Positions 10,902 through 21,360 of a DNA stretch of 64,000 bases are shown here, piece by piece. The notes beneath the pieces were generated by a model, which was not told the DNA's origin, did no database searches, and saw only the letters and a list, made by a program, of their open reading frames with translations. Origin of the DNA: Epiperipatus broadwayi (lineage: Eukaryota; Onychophora; Udeonychophora; Euonychophora; Peripatidae); assembly GCA_028023455.1 (NCBI GenBank), contig JAQFVV010000180.1, forward strand, positions 1,428,001 to 1,492,000, in the 5' to 3' direction. The translations under genes and the position numbers were made by a program. Within the stretch, counting starts at the first letter, position 1. Every line of letters starts with the position of its first letter.

Positions 10902-13009
10902 ATAATTTTTATATTTAAATCATTTTCATAACTTTGAACAGAAATGAAAAAATTGCTTAAAGATTTTGTTTTAGTATTTGGGCAGATTCATATTTTTTAG
11001 AATTTCAATGGCTTGTCTGATTGGTCTTTACTAGAGTGTGTCACCTCTGAATAAGTTTCATTAATGTTTTCATGCAGGTTTATAAAGTCAATTAGCTATT
11101 ATAACCATCAGATTTAGAACACTTATCTTTTTTGAAAAAAAGAAAGGTATGCTTTAAAAGATATATGTCCTATAAACAAACTTCAAACAAGATACATACA
11201 AAATTAAAATTTGTTATTTGTTACACATAATATTTATGACCATTCTGCAGATGAACATATAGTCAAGTCCAAATTATTGCAATGATATTCCAACTCACAT
11301 GTACACTACTACATAATGTAATAATTTATAACATAACACTATATATCTATTGTAACCTTCCCATCAACAACAAACAATGACACTACAATAGAAAAATATA
11401 TACTCTTACTGTTGAGACTATTATTTTACCACAATAATTAACACAAGATAGGCTATAGGAAAGAGCACAAAACATAGGTTTTAACATTGCAAAGTATATA
11501 AAATATACTTTGCAGTGGTATTGCTATTATAGAAACTCTCCAGACATTATCATACTACAATCATTAGGAAAATGTGTATAACAAGCAATGACTAACATAA
11601 TAATTTCGTAATTAAATAATTATCAAGACTATTTACATCCCTATTTATTCACTTATACTTATAATAAATTGTAATATAATAAATCTCAAAAGACACAAAT
11701 TAAATTGATCTAATTGATTATTGAGCTATCTTATTAACAATTAAATAATTGGATATCAAGAGAGATTTTATTGCAATCCCATCATCTAAATAATAATAAC
11801 ACTTTTACTTACAAATACTAACCAGAACAACTATTTAATAATTCCTATAACTCTAATACCACACCAATCATAAATAAATTATTAAATCTCATTAAACTAA
11901 TAACTCTTAAAACACTTGTATTACTTAATCGTACACTTATATAAATAACAATAATTAAGCAGAATAATCATGTACTGGTAATCAAATCACTTATTATTGA
12001 TCAAAATATAATATTTTATAAAACAATCTTTAGACATAAATACTATTTTAGGTTAACTCATTACATTTATCTTTCCAAACAAACCTCAGAAATGATCTTA
12101 TAAAGTAATGCTGATAGTTAAGACTTAATTATATTAAGAAACTTTTATTACTTTGTTATTATCTTATAATTTTATAAGGTCTAAACTAACTTTAAAATAC
12201 ATATGTGACTTTTAAATAAGATTAATTTTTAAAATGTTCTAAACATAGAATAATTTCTTAAATTTAAATGTCAGATATTTATTTATGCATATAAATTTTC
12301 TATTTATTTTATTAATTACAATACAGCACTTTAGAATGTGGATGTTTATACTTATATCAGTGCACAGTTTTTATATAGTAGTGGTTGAAACAATAAATCA
12401 AGACAATGTGTGGCAATTTTGTTTGGGCAATGATAGTATCCTCATGAAAATTTCACTATTATTATGCTTATATAAATGGTACATAATAATATGTGCATGT
12501 AAATTTTGACTTCAAAGATTATTCACAATCAAACCCTCAATATCTTGTTTATTCATTATAATATTAAAAAATACTTTTTAAGATCCTCGTTCTTTATTTT
12601 TATATCTGATCATTGGGATTTTTAATCCTTGATTTAAACATTTTTTATTTTATTTCTAAGAATATGGGTACTTTATTATTCAATGAAAATCATTTTTTAG
12701 TGCTTTATGTTGTCTTTACATTTAATATTTTTCATTACCTTCCTATTCAGTTATTCTTTAGTTGTATTCAATTTACTGTAATTGTTTCCTTTAGCTAGCA
12801 ACACTCCAAAAAATAAAAAATAAATAAATCTTGACTTTGAGCCCTCTGGGGATAAAATAATCTTCAAATTCAGCAAATTTTACTTTGATTTGTCTTACTA
12901 AGAGAATAGGGGTGGTATCAAAAAGCAACTTTTTAAATAAGTATCTATAACCTTATGACTAGTTTTTTTTTTTAATGTATATTTAAAGGAGTTTGCTATT
13001 AACTGAAAT
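10902..13009. other. AT-rich non-coding stretch
   Basis: Two short hydrophobic open frames (12285-12509, 12613-12798) have AT-driven composition (Phe, Ile, Leu) and no recognisable motif. I regard the stretch as non-coding. Confidence 0.45.
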
Positions 13010-13432
13010 GAGACCCTTTGATTCCTCTTGGAGGACTTAAAGGAACCGAGCAGGGCAAATTCCTAATGTCCACTCCATACGTTCTTGTCATTGCAGCTGT
13101 TATTACTATGCGGTTATTCATATAGTATACGAACATGGATGGGCTGCTCACCAACATGCATTAGCCAGTGGGGTGAGTTTATTGGCTTTTTACCTCTGAG
13201 TTTAAGATCAAGAAACACCATGGTCTTTCTTCTCAGTGCCTGATAAGGCAGAATGAATGTTTGTGCAAATGAGAAATATTTTTCCAATACATATATACAG
13301 TTATGACAGACAAAAATTAAACCATGGCCCTTATTCCCAGGAGGCTGTAAAGTCACCAACCAAGGCAGCGGTTGGTGGCCGAAGGCGCAGGGTACTAAGA
13401 ATCCCCTGATTGCAGACCCAGGCTGCCATTTG

Positions 13433-14320
13433 ATGACAACTTTTTATTTAGGTACTTACAACTGCAGATCACTTTCAAGTGAAGGAAGATTGCAAGAATT
13501 AGAAGAACTGTCTTATATTAAATGGGACATTATTGGACTTTGTGAAGTTAGAAGAAAGGGTGAAGAAACAATTGATTTAAAAAGTGGACATAAACTCTAT
13601 TATAAAGGCACACATATTGGAAATACAAGTGGAGTAGGATTCATTATAAATAAAAAGTGGAAGAACAATATTGTGGAGATTGATGGTGTATCGGACAGAG
13701 TGGCAAGATTAGTTATACAACTTAATAGCAGATACAAAATGCAGATAATTCAGGTTTATGCCCCAACAAGTTCTCATAGTGATGAAGTAGTAGAAGATTT
13801 TTATATGGATGTACAAAAGGCTTTTGATCAGAGTAAACAACATTTTAAAATTGTTATGGGAGACTTTAATGCTAGAATTGGTAGACAAATGAAAGATGAA
13901 ATTGCTGTAGGTAATTTTGGTTATGGTAATAGAAATGAGAGAGGACATAGACTTGTGGAGTTTGCAGAAAAAGAAAAACTTTATATTATGAATTCATTTT
14001 TTGAGAAAAATGTTAAAAGGAAATGGACATGGAAGCATCCAAATGAAGGTACAGCAGAATTGGATTATATTTTGACTAACAGGAAATACATATTTCAAGA
14101 TTGTAATGTTCTTAATAAATTTAACACAGGAAGTGATCATCGATTAGTAAGGTGTAAGTTATGTGTTAATGTAAAACTAGAGAGACAAAAATTATTAAGA
14201 AAAACAATATTTACAGTTGATATTCCTAATCTTCAGAAACGTTCTAATGAATTTAAATTAGAACTTACAAATAGGTTTCAAGTGTTAGGAGATTTTGAAC
14301 ATGATTCCAGATTTGAATGA
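13433..14320 (+). pseudogene. RTE endonuclease domain (APE-like)
   Basis: This reading frame encodes the N-terminal endonuclease of the RTE polyprotein. It nicks target DNA to prime reverse transcription. The endonuclease/exonuclease/phosphatase fold signatures occur in order: GTYNCRSL near the start, GLCEVRRKG (metal-binding Glu), SGVGFI, IQVYAPTS, GDFNARIG (catalytic D-x-N), TAELDYIL, and TGSDHRLV (S-D-H) near 14130. The first ATG in frame is 13433. The frame closes at 14320, while the downstream part is open in the next frame from 14295; a one-base indel near 14300 is the simplest cause, since RTE elements normally carry one long ORF. Confidence 0.85.
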
Positions 14321-15875
14321 AATTAACATGAAAATAACTGATACACTTTTAAAAACTGCAACAAAGATAGCTGGTAGAAAAAAGCAGCAATTGACTAATA
14401 AAATTTCTACTGAGACTAGAGAATTTATGAAGAAAAGAAGAAATTTGCAGATATACAAAAATGATGTATTAAAAAGAATTGAATATCTCGAATTTTGTAA
14501 AATGGTACGGAAAAGAGTTGAAAATGATATAAGAAAGTATAACTGTGAAATAGCAAGGAAAGCTGTAGAAGAAAATAAAAGTCTCAAGAATGTTAAACAA
14601 CATTTTGGTATTGGTAGGAAATTTATATCTGCAATAAGAAAAAAAGATGGAATTATTACTAAAAAGAGAGATGACATCATGAAATTGGTAGAAGATTTTT
14701 ATCAAGAATTATATAGTAATAAAGAACAAGTACCTCCTATATCTATTACATCTTCCGAATTGCCCAGAATTTTAAATGAAGAAGTGAGACATGCAATTAA
14801 GTGTATGAAGAAAGGAAAGGCTCCAGGAAATGATGGAATTATAATTGATATATTAAAAGAAGCAGGTGAAGAAATAGAAACAATTTTAGCAAAATTATAT
14901 ACCAAATGTCTAAATGATAAAGATGTACCAGAAGATTGGAAGAATGCAGTAATAATATTAATATTTAAAAAAGGTGATAAAGAAGATATTAGAAATTACA
15001 GACCTATCAGCCTTTTATCAGTTTTATATAAAATTTTTACCAAGATAATTACAACTCGTCTACAGAGAACTTTGGATTTCCACCAACCAAGAGAACAAGC
15101 TGGATTTAAAAGTGGTTTTAGTACAATAGATCATATCCAGGTATTGAGGGAAGTCATAGAAAGGACAAATGAATATGAGTTGTCATTATGTTTTGGATTT
15201 GTAGATTATGAAAAGGCATTCGATTCTATACATATTTCTTCAGTGATTAAAACATTGGATCATCAAGGTATAGATCCAGGATATTGTCATATTTTAAAGA
15301 ATATTTATAAAAATGCAACAGCAACAATTAAATTACACATTGATACTGGAAAAATCAACATTGAGAAAGGTGTAAGACAAGGTGACTCCATATCTCCAAA
15401 ACTTTTTACAGCAGTGCTGCAAGAAGTATTTTGTGGATTAAAATGGGAAACTAAAAGAGTGAAAGTAAACGGAGAGTATTTAAGTCATTTAGATTTCACA
15501 GATGATGTAGTTGTTTTTGCAAATAATGCTTCAGAGCTGGAGGAAATGTTGCAGGAGTTAGAAGATGAAAGTAAAAAAGTAGGACTAAAGATAAATGTTA
15601 AAAAGACTAAAGTAATGTTTAATAGATTTGCTCAAAATATGAAAATAAAGATTGATTATGAAGAATTAGAAGAAGTTAACAGTTACAAATACCTTGGTCA
15701 GATTATTAATACAGATGGAAACATAATGGAGGAAATTAATCATAGAATTAAACTTGGTTGGAGTGCTTTTGGTAGAAATAACTTGATACTAAAAGGAAAT
15801 ATGCCTATGTGTTTGAAAAGGATGGTTTTTAACAAATGTGTTTTACCAGTTCTTACTTATGGATCTGAGACTTGA
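14295..15875 (+). pseudogene. RTE reverse transcriptase domain
   Basis: This is the reverse transcriptase of the same LINE. After a Lys-rich linker it shows AIKCMKKGKAPGNDGI (about 14795), WKNAVIILIFKKGDKEDIRNYRPISLL (split by nothing here), QAGFKSGFST, GFVDYEKAFDSI with the first catalytic Asp (about 15200), KGVRQGDSISPKLF, and the active-site box LDFTDDVVVF (about 15490), where the usual FADD reads FTDD with both Asp kept. KYLGQII and CVLPVLTYGSET mark the thumb end. The frame stops at 15873-15875 at a point where the RTE consensus continues, so it is a second lesion and not the natural C-terminus. Confidence 0.88.
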
Positions 15876-16260
15876 GACACTTAATAGAAGAGCAATACAG
15901 AGACTTCAGACCACTCAAAGGAGTATGGAGAGATGTATGTTGGGAGTAACAAGAAGAGATCGAAAACGCAATGTATGGGTAAGACAACAAACAGGTGTTA
16001 CTGACCTTATTGAAAAAATTAAAAGATTGAAATGGAGTTGGGCTGGACATATTGCTAGAAGAGATGATAATAGATGGACAGTTGAAATTTTAAACTGGAT
16101 TCCAAGAGATTGTAAAAGACCCAGAAAGAGACCACATGTGAGATGGATGGATGAAATAAGAAAATGTGCAGGGGTGTTGTGGAGAAGAGAAGCTAAAGAT
16201 CGGAGAAGATGGATTAAACTTGGAGAGACCATCCTGCAGTGGATTGATAATGGTTTATGA
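15870..16260 (+). pseudogene. RTE C-terminal domain
   Basis: After the lesion near 15870 the third frame carries the RTE C-terminal domain: LQTTQRSMERCMLG, then IKRLKWSWAGHIARRDDNRW, CKRPRKRPHVRWMDEI and a DRRRWIKLGE-like ending before TGA at 16258. These Trp/Arg-rich blocks are characteristic of RTE and related LINEs; function in target or RNA binding is suspected, not proven. The short repeat TGATGATGATAA follows at once. Confidence 0.85.
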
Positions 16261-16275
16261 TGATGATAAATTTTA

Positions 16276-16889
16276 AATAAATGAACTAGTAAATTGAACA
16301 TTACTTTATCAAATTCTAAATCAATAATGACAGATATTTGATTTATCAAGTTTTAATTCTTCATTTAAAATATTCTGACAAAACACCCAATAAATAAAAT
16401 TTATAGGAAAACTTTGTTGTGCTATATACTTAAATGTGATATTGCAATACTTATGACTCCATTAAGAAATGACATTATTCATTTAGTTGAAATCAAAAAC
16501 ATATATTTATTTCCAACAATTAAGTATTTATAACAATATTTTTGATTATACATTACAATTAAAGTATTTGTACTACTTATATTATTATCATAACATATTT
16601 ACAATTATACATCAGAAAGAAAAAAATAAATAAATTCAATCATCCTTTCATGGGTTTCATCATATCAGTATCATTTAAGGATAATAAAAAAAAAACAACA
16701 ATTATTTATATTAGCATTCCAGTTCACATTAAAAATTATTTTAATTCTCATTCACATTACAATTAAGTTTAGCAATATCATTATCGCAATACAGCTTACT
16801 TGGTAGTTTATTTAACATTTATCTTTCTTAAATTTATTCAAATACAATGTAGTGCAGATTTATTATTATCATATTAATAATATTATTAT
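16276..16889. other. AT-rich non-coding stretch
   Basis: No gene or named element was recognised between the LINE tail and the 5' LTR that follows. Confidence 0.5.
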
Positions 16890-16897
16890 TTACTGAC

Positions 16898-19415
16898 TGA
16901 AACAGTAAGATTTGTATTCGAATCTTAAGTTTCACCTTTTTCTGTCGTCTCTCACTGACCGGTCTATCCCGCCCAAATTTAAACTTTTTGGTATCGAATT
17001 GTGTGTGTAGCAATATTAAAAATGTATAAATATATGTAGAATTCAACATAAACATGCACACATTTCGATCTCAAATTAAAGGCAATAAATAAGGATAAAA
17101 TAATATAATTTAGATTTCTTTTAGTTATATAATTTTGTATAATTTTAATCATTTATTTTGGATTATAAAGTTCATATTTATTGCTTTGTTTAAATTTCGT
17201 TTAATAATAATTCTAAAAAAATCTGATGTAATATTTAATTAAAAGTTAAAATAATCTTATGTTTCTTTTTTGTCTTTGAAATTTAAAAGCATTGGTCAGT
17301 GATAGATAATAGATTAATTAAAGAAAAATTCCCCAAAATGTAATTAGTTAATGGTAAAATGTAAACAATAGAACGGCAGCTTTCTTTATAATTAAAACCA
17401 ACAAAATGCATTGATCATCCTCAGGGCAGATTAAGTAGAACCTAAAAATACCTTAACAAAAATGTGGAAGATCAAGATAAAAAATGAGGCCATCTTAGAC
17501 TTGCTGGAGACATTCACTTAAACTTTAGCTTGGCTCTCGATCACTGAGAGTCTCCAAAATATAAAAATAAATTGTTCCTGCCAAGGTATGACCGAGTAAA
17601 AGCACCTAGATTATTCTCCATTGGGAGATGGCCTATCGGATGCCGAACTTTCCATTGCCCATCATAAATTCACCATAAAGATCTGCTGCCTGAAATAAAT
17701 GAGAAATCTGCTGCTGCTGTTAAAATAAATGAAACGCCTAAATACAAGAAAGAACTGCTAATCACGAACCTTTTGCTACTAAACTAATGGAATCAGAAAA
17801 CTTCTTATAAAACAGGTACCTGTCTGCATTCAAACTCTAGAGTACTCTAATAATATGCTATAGCTCTTCTTCATACTACTTATCTAAATTATAAAATGTA
17901 AAAACTACCATATGTATAACTAAAACTGAATAATTAACTTAATGTGTAAATTTCTCTAATAATCTAGCCTACCTCATTCTATCTTTCTTGGGTGCGTATT
18001 TCTAAAATCTACATTTTATCTATATTTATTATTTAATTATTGCATGCTCATAATTGTCTCTATTTTCAAAGTTTAAATCTATAATCGCTTGAAACAGTGA
18101 ATGCGTGTCAAATTTTCATTAATATTTACTTTCATAAATAATTTAACTTTCATATAAATCGACACGCATTCAATGCATCATTTATTGTAATGCAGGGTCT
18201 ACTACTTTGCAAATGGCTGGCATATTAGTTGTAATCATTCCCAGTTTATATATGTTTTGCATTTATTAAATCTTAATGAATAGTTCCATAAAATTACATT
18301 TCTTTGAGAGTCGCCAAAGTTCTTTAGTAAATGTTGATAATGTAGGGCTGAGTTAGAAATCTATTTAAATCTTATCACAATCGTTTATACATTATACATG
18401 TGTTACATTTTAGAGATGCGATGATCCATTCCGCCATGAAATTTCCGGATTCTTCAGGGTTGAAATTAACCCGTCATCCTACACAAGCGGACATAATGGG
18501 TGCTCCCGTAGGACTTGACGATGTCATGCAGCCAGTTGGCAAATGGCAACACGGACCGCTTGTCCCTGGTTATGCTTATGTGACACCTTACTTTGTCAGG
18601 CTGATGGCAGACACCAGCCCAACATTCTTATAAACTCATTCATGGCATTGCAGTTTTGATATACTGCCATTCCATATCACCTTTCTAAAGTGTACCACAT
18701 GTTCCTTTACTTAATTTTATTATTCTATATATCACTCCACTCTGTATTATCTTCATAATTCACTCTCAAATAAATGTTTGCCCTTAGTTATAAATATTTT
18801 AATTAAATGATATATGTCTGCCGCTATTCTTATAACCCTTACTTTAGACTTTTGCATTGCAAAGGTATAAATCCCTCCAGGCATGCATTAGAAATACTTA
18901 CTCGAGAATTTTAGATAGCTAGATTACACCTTCAAATAAATGAATTCCTTTTGTAAACAAATAAATAAATGTATTCTTTAAAATATAATCATGTCGCAAA
19001 TCCCGCTACTGAAGCTTTTAATCCATAAAATATTATTAGTAAATGATCTTATTAAAATATGTTACTAAATAATTTTAAATTATATGTCTGCAGTTATGTT
19101 TCATTTATTCGATACCCATTCTATATAATATTTCCTCGATTATGTAAATATGAATGTTAATTAATATTAGTTTGATTATTGGCTAACTCGAAAATAAAAT
19201 CATGAATCTCTTGCATATCCTTGACCACCGTGCCTAAAGAAATATTTACTAATGTCGCATCAGATGTGTTGTTTCATTGATTGTATTGTGGAACCGATAA
19301 ACTATGTTCGAACTCAGTACCATGGGTGGCTTCACTACCTCGATGGTGCTGCTGTTCTGTGTGGTGGTCGAATTCTGCACTATGTTTACGAGTCACACGT
19401 TTTCTGACTGTTACA
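16898..19415 (+). repeat. 5' LTR (2518 bp)
   Basis: It matches 21361-23889 along its whole length, about 95% by eye, with small indels. An internal hairpin near the left end (AAGATTCG..CGAATCTT in the 3' copy) and a 12-bp inverted repeat (TGAATGCGTGTC at 18098-18109, complement at 18161-18172) are shared by both copies. A GC-rich island lies at 18415-18633. Confidence 0.85.
18421..18633 (+). CDS. GC-rich 70-codon ORF inside the 5' LTR (unknown)
   Basis: I do not recognise this frame. It runs from ATG at 18421 to TAA at 18633 and would encode 70 residues rich in Pro, Gly, Asp and Tyr (for example ADIMGAPVGLDDV and GPLVPGYAYVTPYF). Its base composition is close to 48% GC, while the LTR around it is below 30%. 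A pyrimidine-poor but plausible AG acceptor (TTACATTTTAG) ends at 18412. The corresponding frame in the 3' LTR is broken. It may be a captured host exon, a regulatory CpG-rich block or chance; minus-strand frames are also partly open. Confidence 0.25.
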   Translation: MIHSAMKFPDSSGLKLTRHPTQADIMGAPVGLDDVMQPVGKWQHGPLVPGYAYVTPYFVRLMADTSPTFL

Positions 19416-19439
19416 TAGTAGAATTTTTTTTTTAGCGTT

Positions 19440-19461
19440 TGGTGCATTCCAACGTGGGGCT
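19440..19461 (+). other. Primer-binding-site-like sequence
   Basis: TGGTGCATTCCAACGTGGGG and the next bases resemble the TGGCGCC..CAACGTGGGGC type of tRNA primer-binding site found just after the 5' LTR in many retroelements. It starts 24 bp after the LTR end. The match to a specific tRNA was not tested. Confidence 0.45.
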
Positions 19462-20145
19462 TTCGATACAAAAAACCCATATATACCCTGAGCAAAATAT
19501 AATGCATATAAATTTCTTTTAGCGTTCGTTACTCGATTTAGCTAATTATTCTATATATATACGATTTTGTTTTGATAAAAATAATGAAAAAAAAAAATTA
19601 ATCGAGTGAATGAAAGGACAGCAGGCATAATAACAAATTTAAGGAAAGCAGGGATGTGTGTGTAATTTAAGAAGAAATGAAAATACTTGGATCTAATGAA
19701 ATATTTATATATATATATATGTCAAAAAAAAAGTAATCAGTTGCTAAATGAGAAAGCAAGTAGCATTGAATTTTTTTTATTAAAGCACCGTTATATATAT
19801 AGCATAGACAGCAGAAGCTTGTTATATATGTTAATAGTAAATATTTTATTAAAGTACAAATACATATATCATAGACAGCAGTGGCTTATTATATGCGTTA
19901 CCAGTAGTTCGCTATAATGTATATGTTAAATATGTTAAACGCAGCAATATAGAGATAGGGCAATGTAGAGTAGGTGAGGGCAGCCAAAGTGTTATAGGGC
20001 CAATATACCGGTGGGGAGTAGTCAAATGCTAGTAGTATAAAATAAATAAATAATATTAAGAGAAAGTGGAAGCAGAAAATGACAGTATAGCATCAATGAA
20101 CTTTAGTCTAAGGTTACTTGAAATATTTAGACAGAGTAAAGAAGA
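19462..20145 (+). other. Internal leader of the LTR element with short duplication
   Basis: This untranslated leader contains two copies of a unit with CATAGACAGCAG followed by GCTT.TTATAT (near 19804 and 19871), about 67 bp apart. No long frame precedes the gag ORF. Confidence 0.5.
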
Positions 20146-20928
20146 ATGGAGGAAATACATGAGGAAGTGAGAAGAAGATATGAAGAACCAAAAACGAGAC
20201 AGGAAGAGGAGGAGATAAGAGTTAGGGAGTGTCAGAAAATTGATAGGGATATGTTGATATATCTTGAAATGATCAAAGAACATTATGGAATATCCCCAGT
20301 TAGTAAAAAGGAAGAAGAAATTAAAGATATGGAAAAGGGAAGGGAATTAGAAATACTTGATAAACCTATGATAATAGATGAGCAAATAGACCTTATTCCA
20401 ATAGGTGAAGGCCCACAAGAACCGTTGAATGAAAGCAGTAAAAAGGAGACAAGCATGGGTGGGGACAAAAGAATAGGACCAATAGTCACGGAAGAAAACA
20501 TGAAAACGGTCAGTGGATACCAAAGCCACTTAACAAAGATGGTCCACGTTAAAATATTTAGAGTGAAAATAAGGGGAAAACCTCAAACCTACCTAGAGAG
20601 CTTACAGAAGTTTTTAAAATTTCATAAGAAAGGGTCAAATGTGCAGATAGCTATAGCTAGTTACCATCTGCAGGTATCTGCCAAAAATTGGTGGAATATG
20701 GGGAAGTGGAAATTTAGAACGATCCAGTGTCGCATGCTGCTAACCATCCAACCATTAATGACAGACATTCAAATAAAAGATATAGGAGAAATGATTGAAT
20801 TTCCTATTACTGTGGATTTGAACCATTGGGCCAAAGAGCCACCTGACAGAGGACAAAAATTAGAAAACCCAAGGCCGCAGTCATCAACGATGAGAGATCG
20901 GTATTATCCACCTGACCCAGGGTTGTAA
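20146..20928 (+). CDS. Gag-like ORF, 260 aa
   Basis: This intact frame begins at ATG 20146 and ends at 20928. The N-terminal third is Glu/Lys-rich and probably coiled coil. A gag capsid-like block lies at residues 146-190 (TYLESLQKFLKFHKKG ... IASYHLQVSAKNWW), matching the LESL...IAS.HL...A..WW pattern of the Gypsy gag at 34-420. The C-terminus is Pro/Arg-rich with no CCHC zinc knuckle. The ORF is shorter than a usual gag and no pol follows, so particles would need proteins supplied by another element. Function as a structural protein is inferred from the family. Confidence 0.6.
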   Translation: MEEIHEEVRRRYEEPKTRQEEEEIRVRECQKIDRDMLIYLEMIKEHYGISPVSKKEEEIKDMEKGRELEILDKPMIIDEQIDLIPIGEGPQEPLNESSKKETSMGGDKRIGPIVTEENMKTVSGYQSHLTKMVHVKIFRVKIRGKPQTYLESLQKFLKFHKKGSNVQIAIASYHLQVSAKNWWNMGKWKFRTIQCRMLLTIQPLMTDIQIKDIGEMIEFPITVDLNHWAKEPPDRGQKLENPRPQSSTMRDRYYPPDPGL

Positions 20929-21344
20929 AAATATTAGACTATTAGGACGGCTATTAAACATATGTGAGAATATTAAAATGAACCTGATATAATGAACTTG
21001 GTTGAATGGAATGTACTTTAGTCAAATAGAGTTTTAGATAGAAATTTTGTTATATATATTATTGTTTTAATTACTATTACTCTTAAAAATTTTATATATA
21101 TATATACATTCAGTTTAACTAATTATTACTATGATTTTAACCAGACATGGGCAAATTAGACCATTTAATTAAACTATAAATTCTAGATCTGGGTATATAA
21201 ATTGTTCGTTGCTTCATGTAATCTCTGCTTTCTATATTTCAATATATCTGTAAAAACAATAATAATTTTTTCGTATTTAAATTATGTAATGTAAAAAATT
21301 TTTTTCTCTTTCTTGCCTCCTTTTGTCCTTCCTTAATTGTTCAC
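20929..21344 (+). other. Internal 3' untranslated part of the LTR element
   Basis: AT-rich with (TA)n runs near 21045 and 21092; no coding frame. Where pol would normally lie, nothing recognisable remains. Confidence 0.6.
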
Positions 21345-21360
21345 GGGAAGTACGGGGAAA
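21344..21360 (+). other. Purine-rich tract before the 3' LTR
   Basis: CGGGAAGTACGGGGAAA directly abuts the TG start of the 3' LTR. It is the expected position of the plus-strand primer, although two pyrimidines interrupt it. Confidence 0.55.

Larger units (their letters stand above)
13010..16275 (+). mobile_element. Nearly full-length RTE-type LINE
   Basis: This 3.27-kb element matches the usual 3.2-3.4 kb of RTE-clade retrotransposons. About 420 bp of GC-richer 5' leader (13010-13432) precede an apurinic-type endonuclease, a reverse transcriptase and the Arg/Trp-rich RTE C-terminal domain. The 3' end runs into a short TGATGATGATAA repeat just after the stop, a common RTE tail. The reading frame is broken at only two places (near 14300 and near 15870), so insertion is probably not ancient. 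A truncated antisense relative lies at 27280-28725. Exact ends and target duplication were not resolved. Confidence 0.8.

Noticed and set aside
13114-13359. 81-codon minus-strand frame
   Set aside because: It lies in the GC-rich 5' leader of the RTE element; composition explains the open frame.
14285-14905. Several minus-strand frames over the RTE element, and others at 15853-16349
   Set aside because: They mirror the RT coding strand and have no independent motif.
16898-16930. Helitron end, because of the terminal hairpin in the 2.5-kb repeat
   Set aside because: No CTRR end follows the hairpin, and the repeat arrangement fits LTRs.
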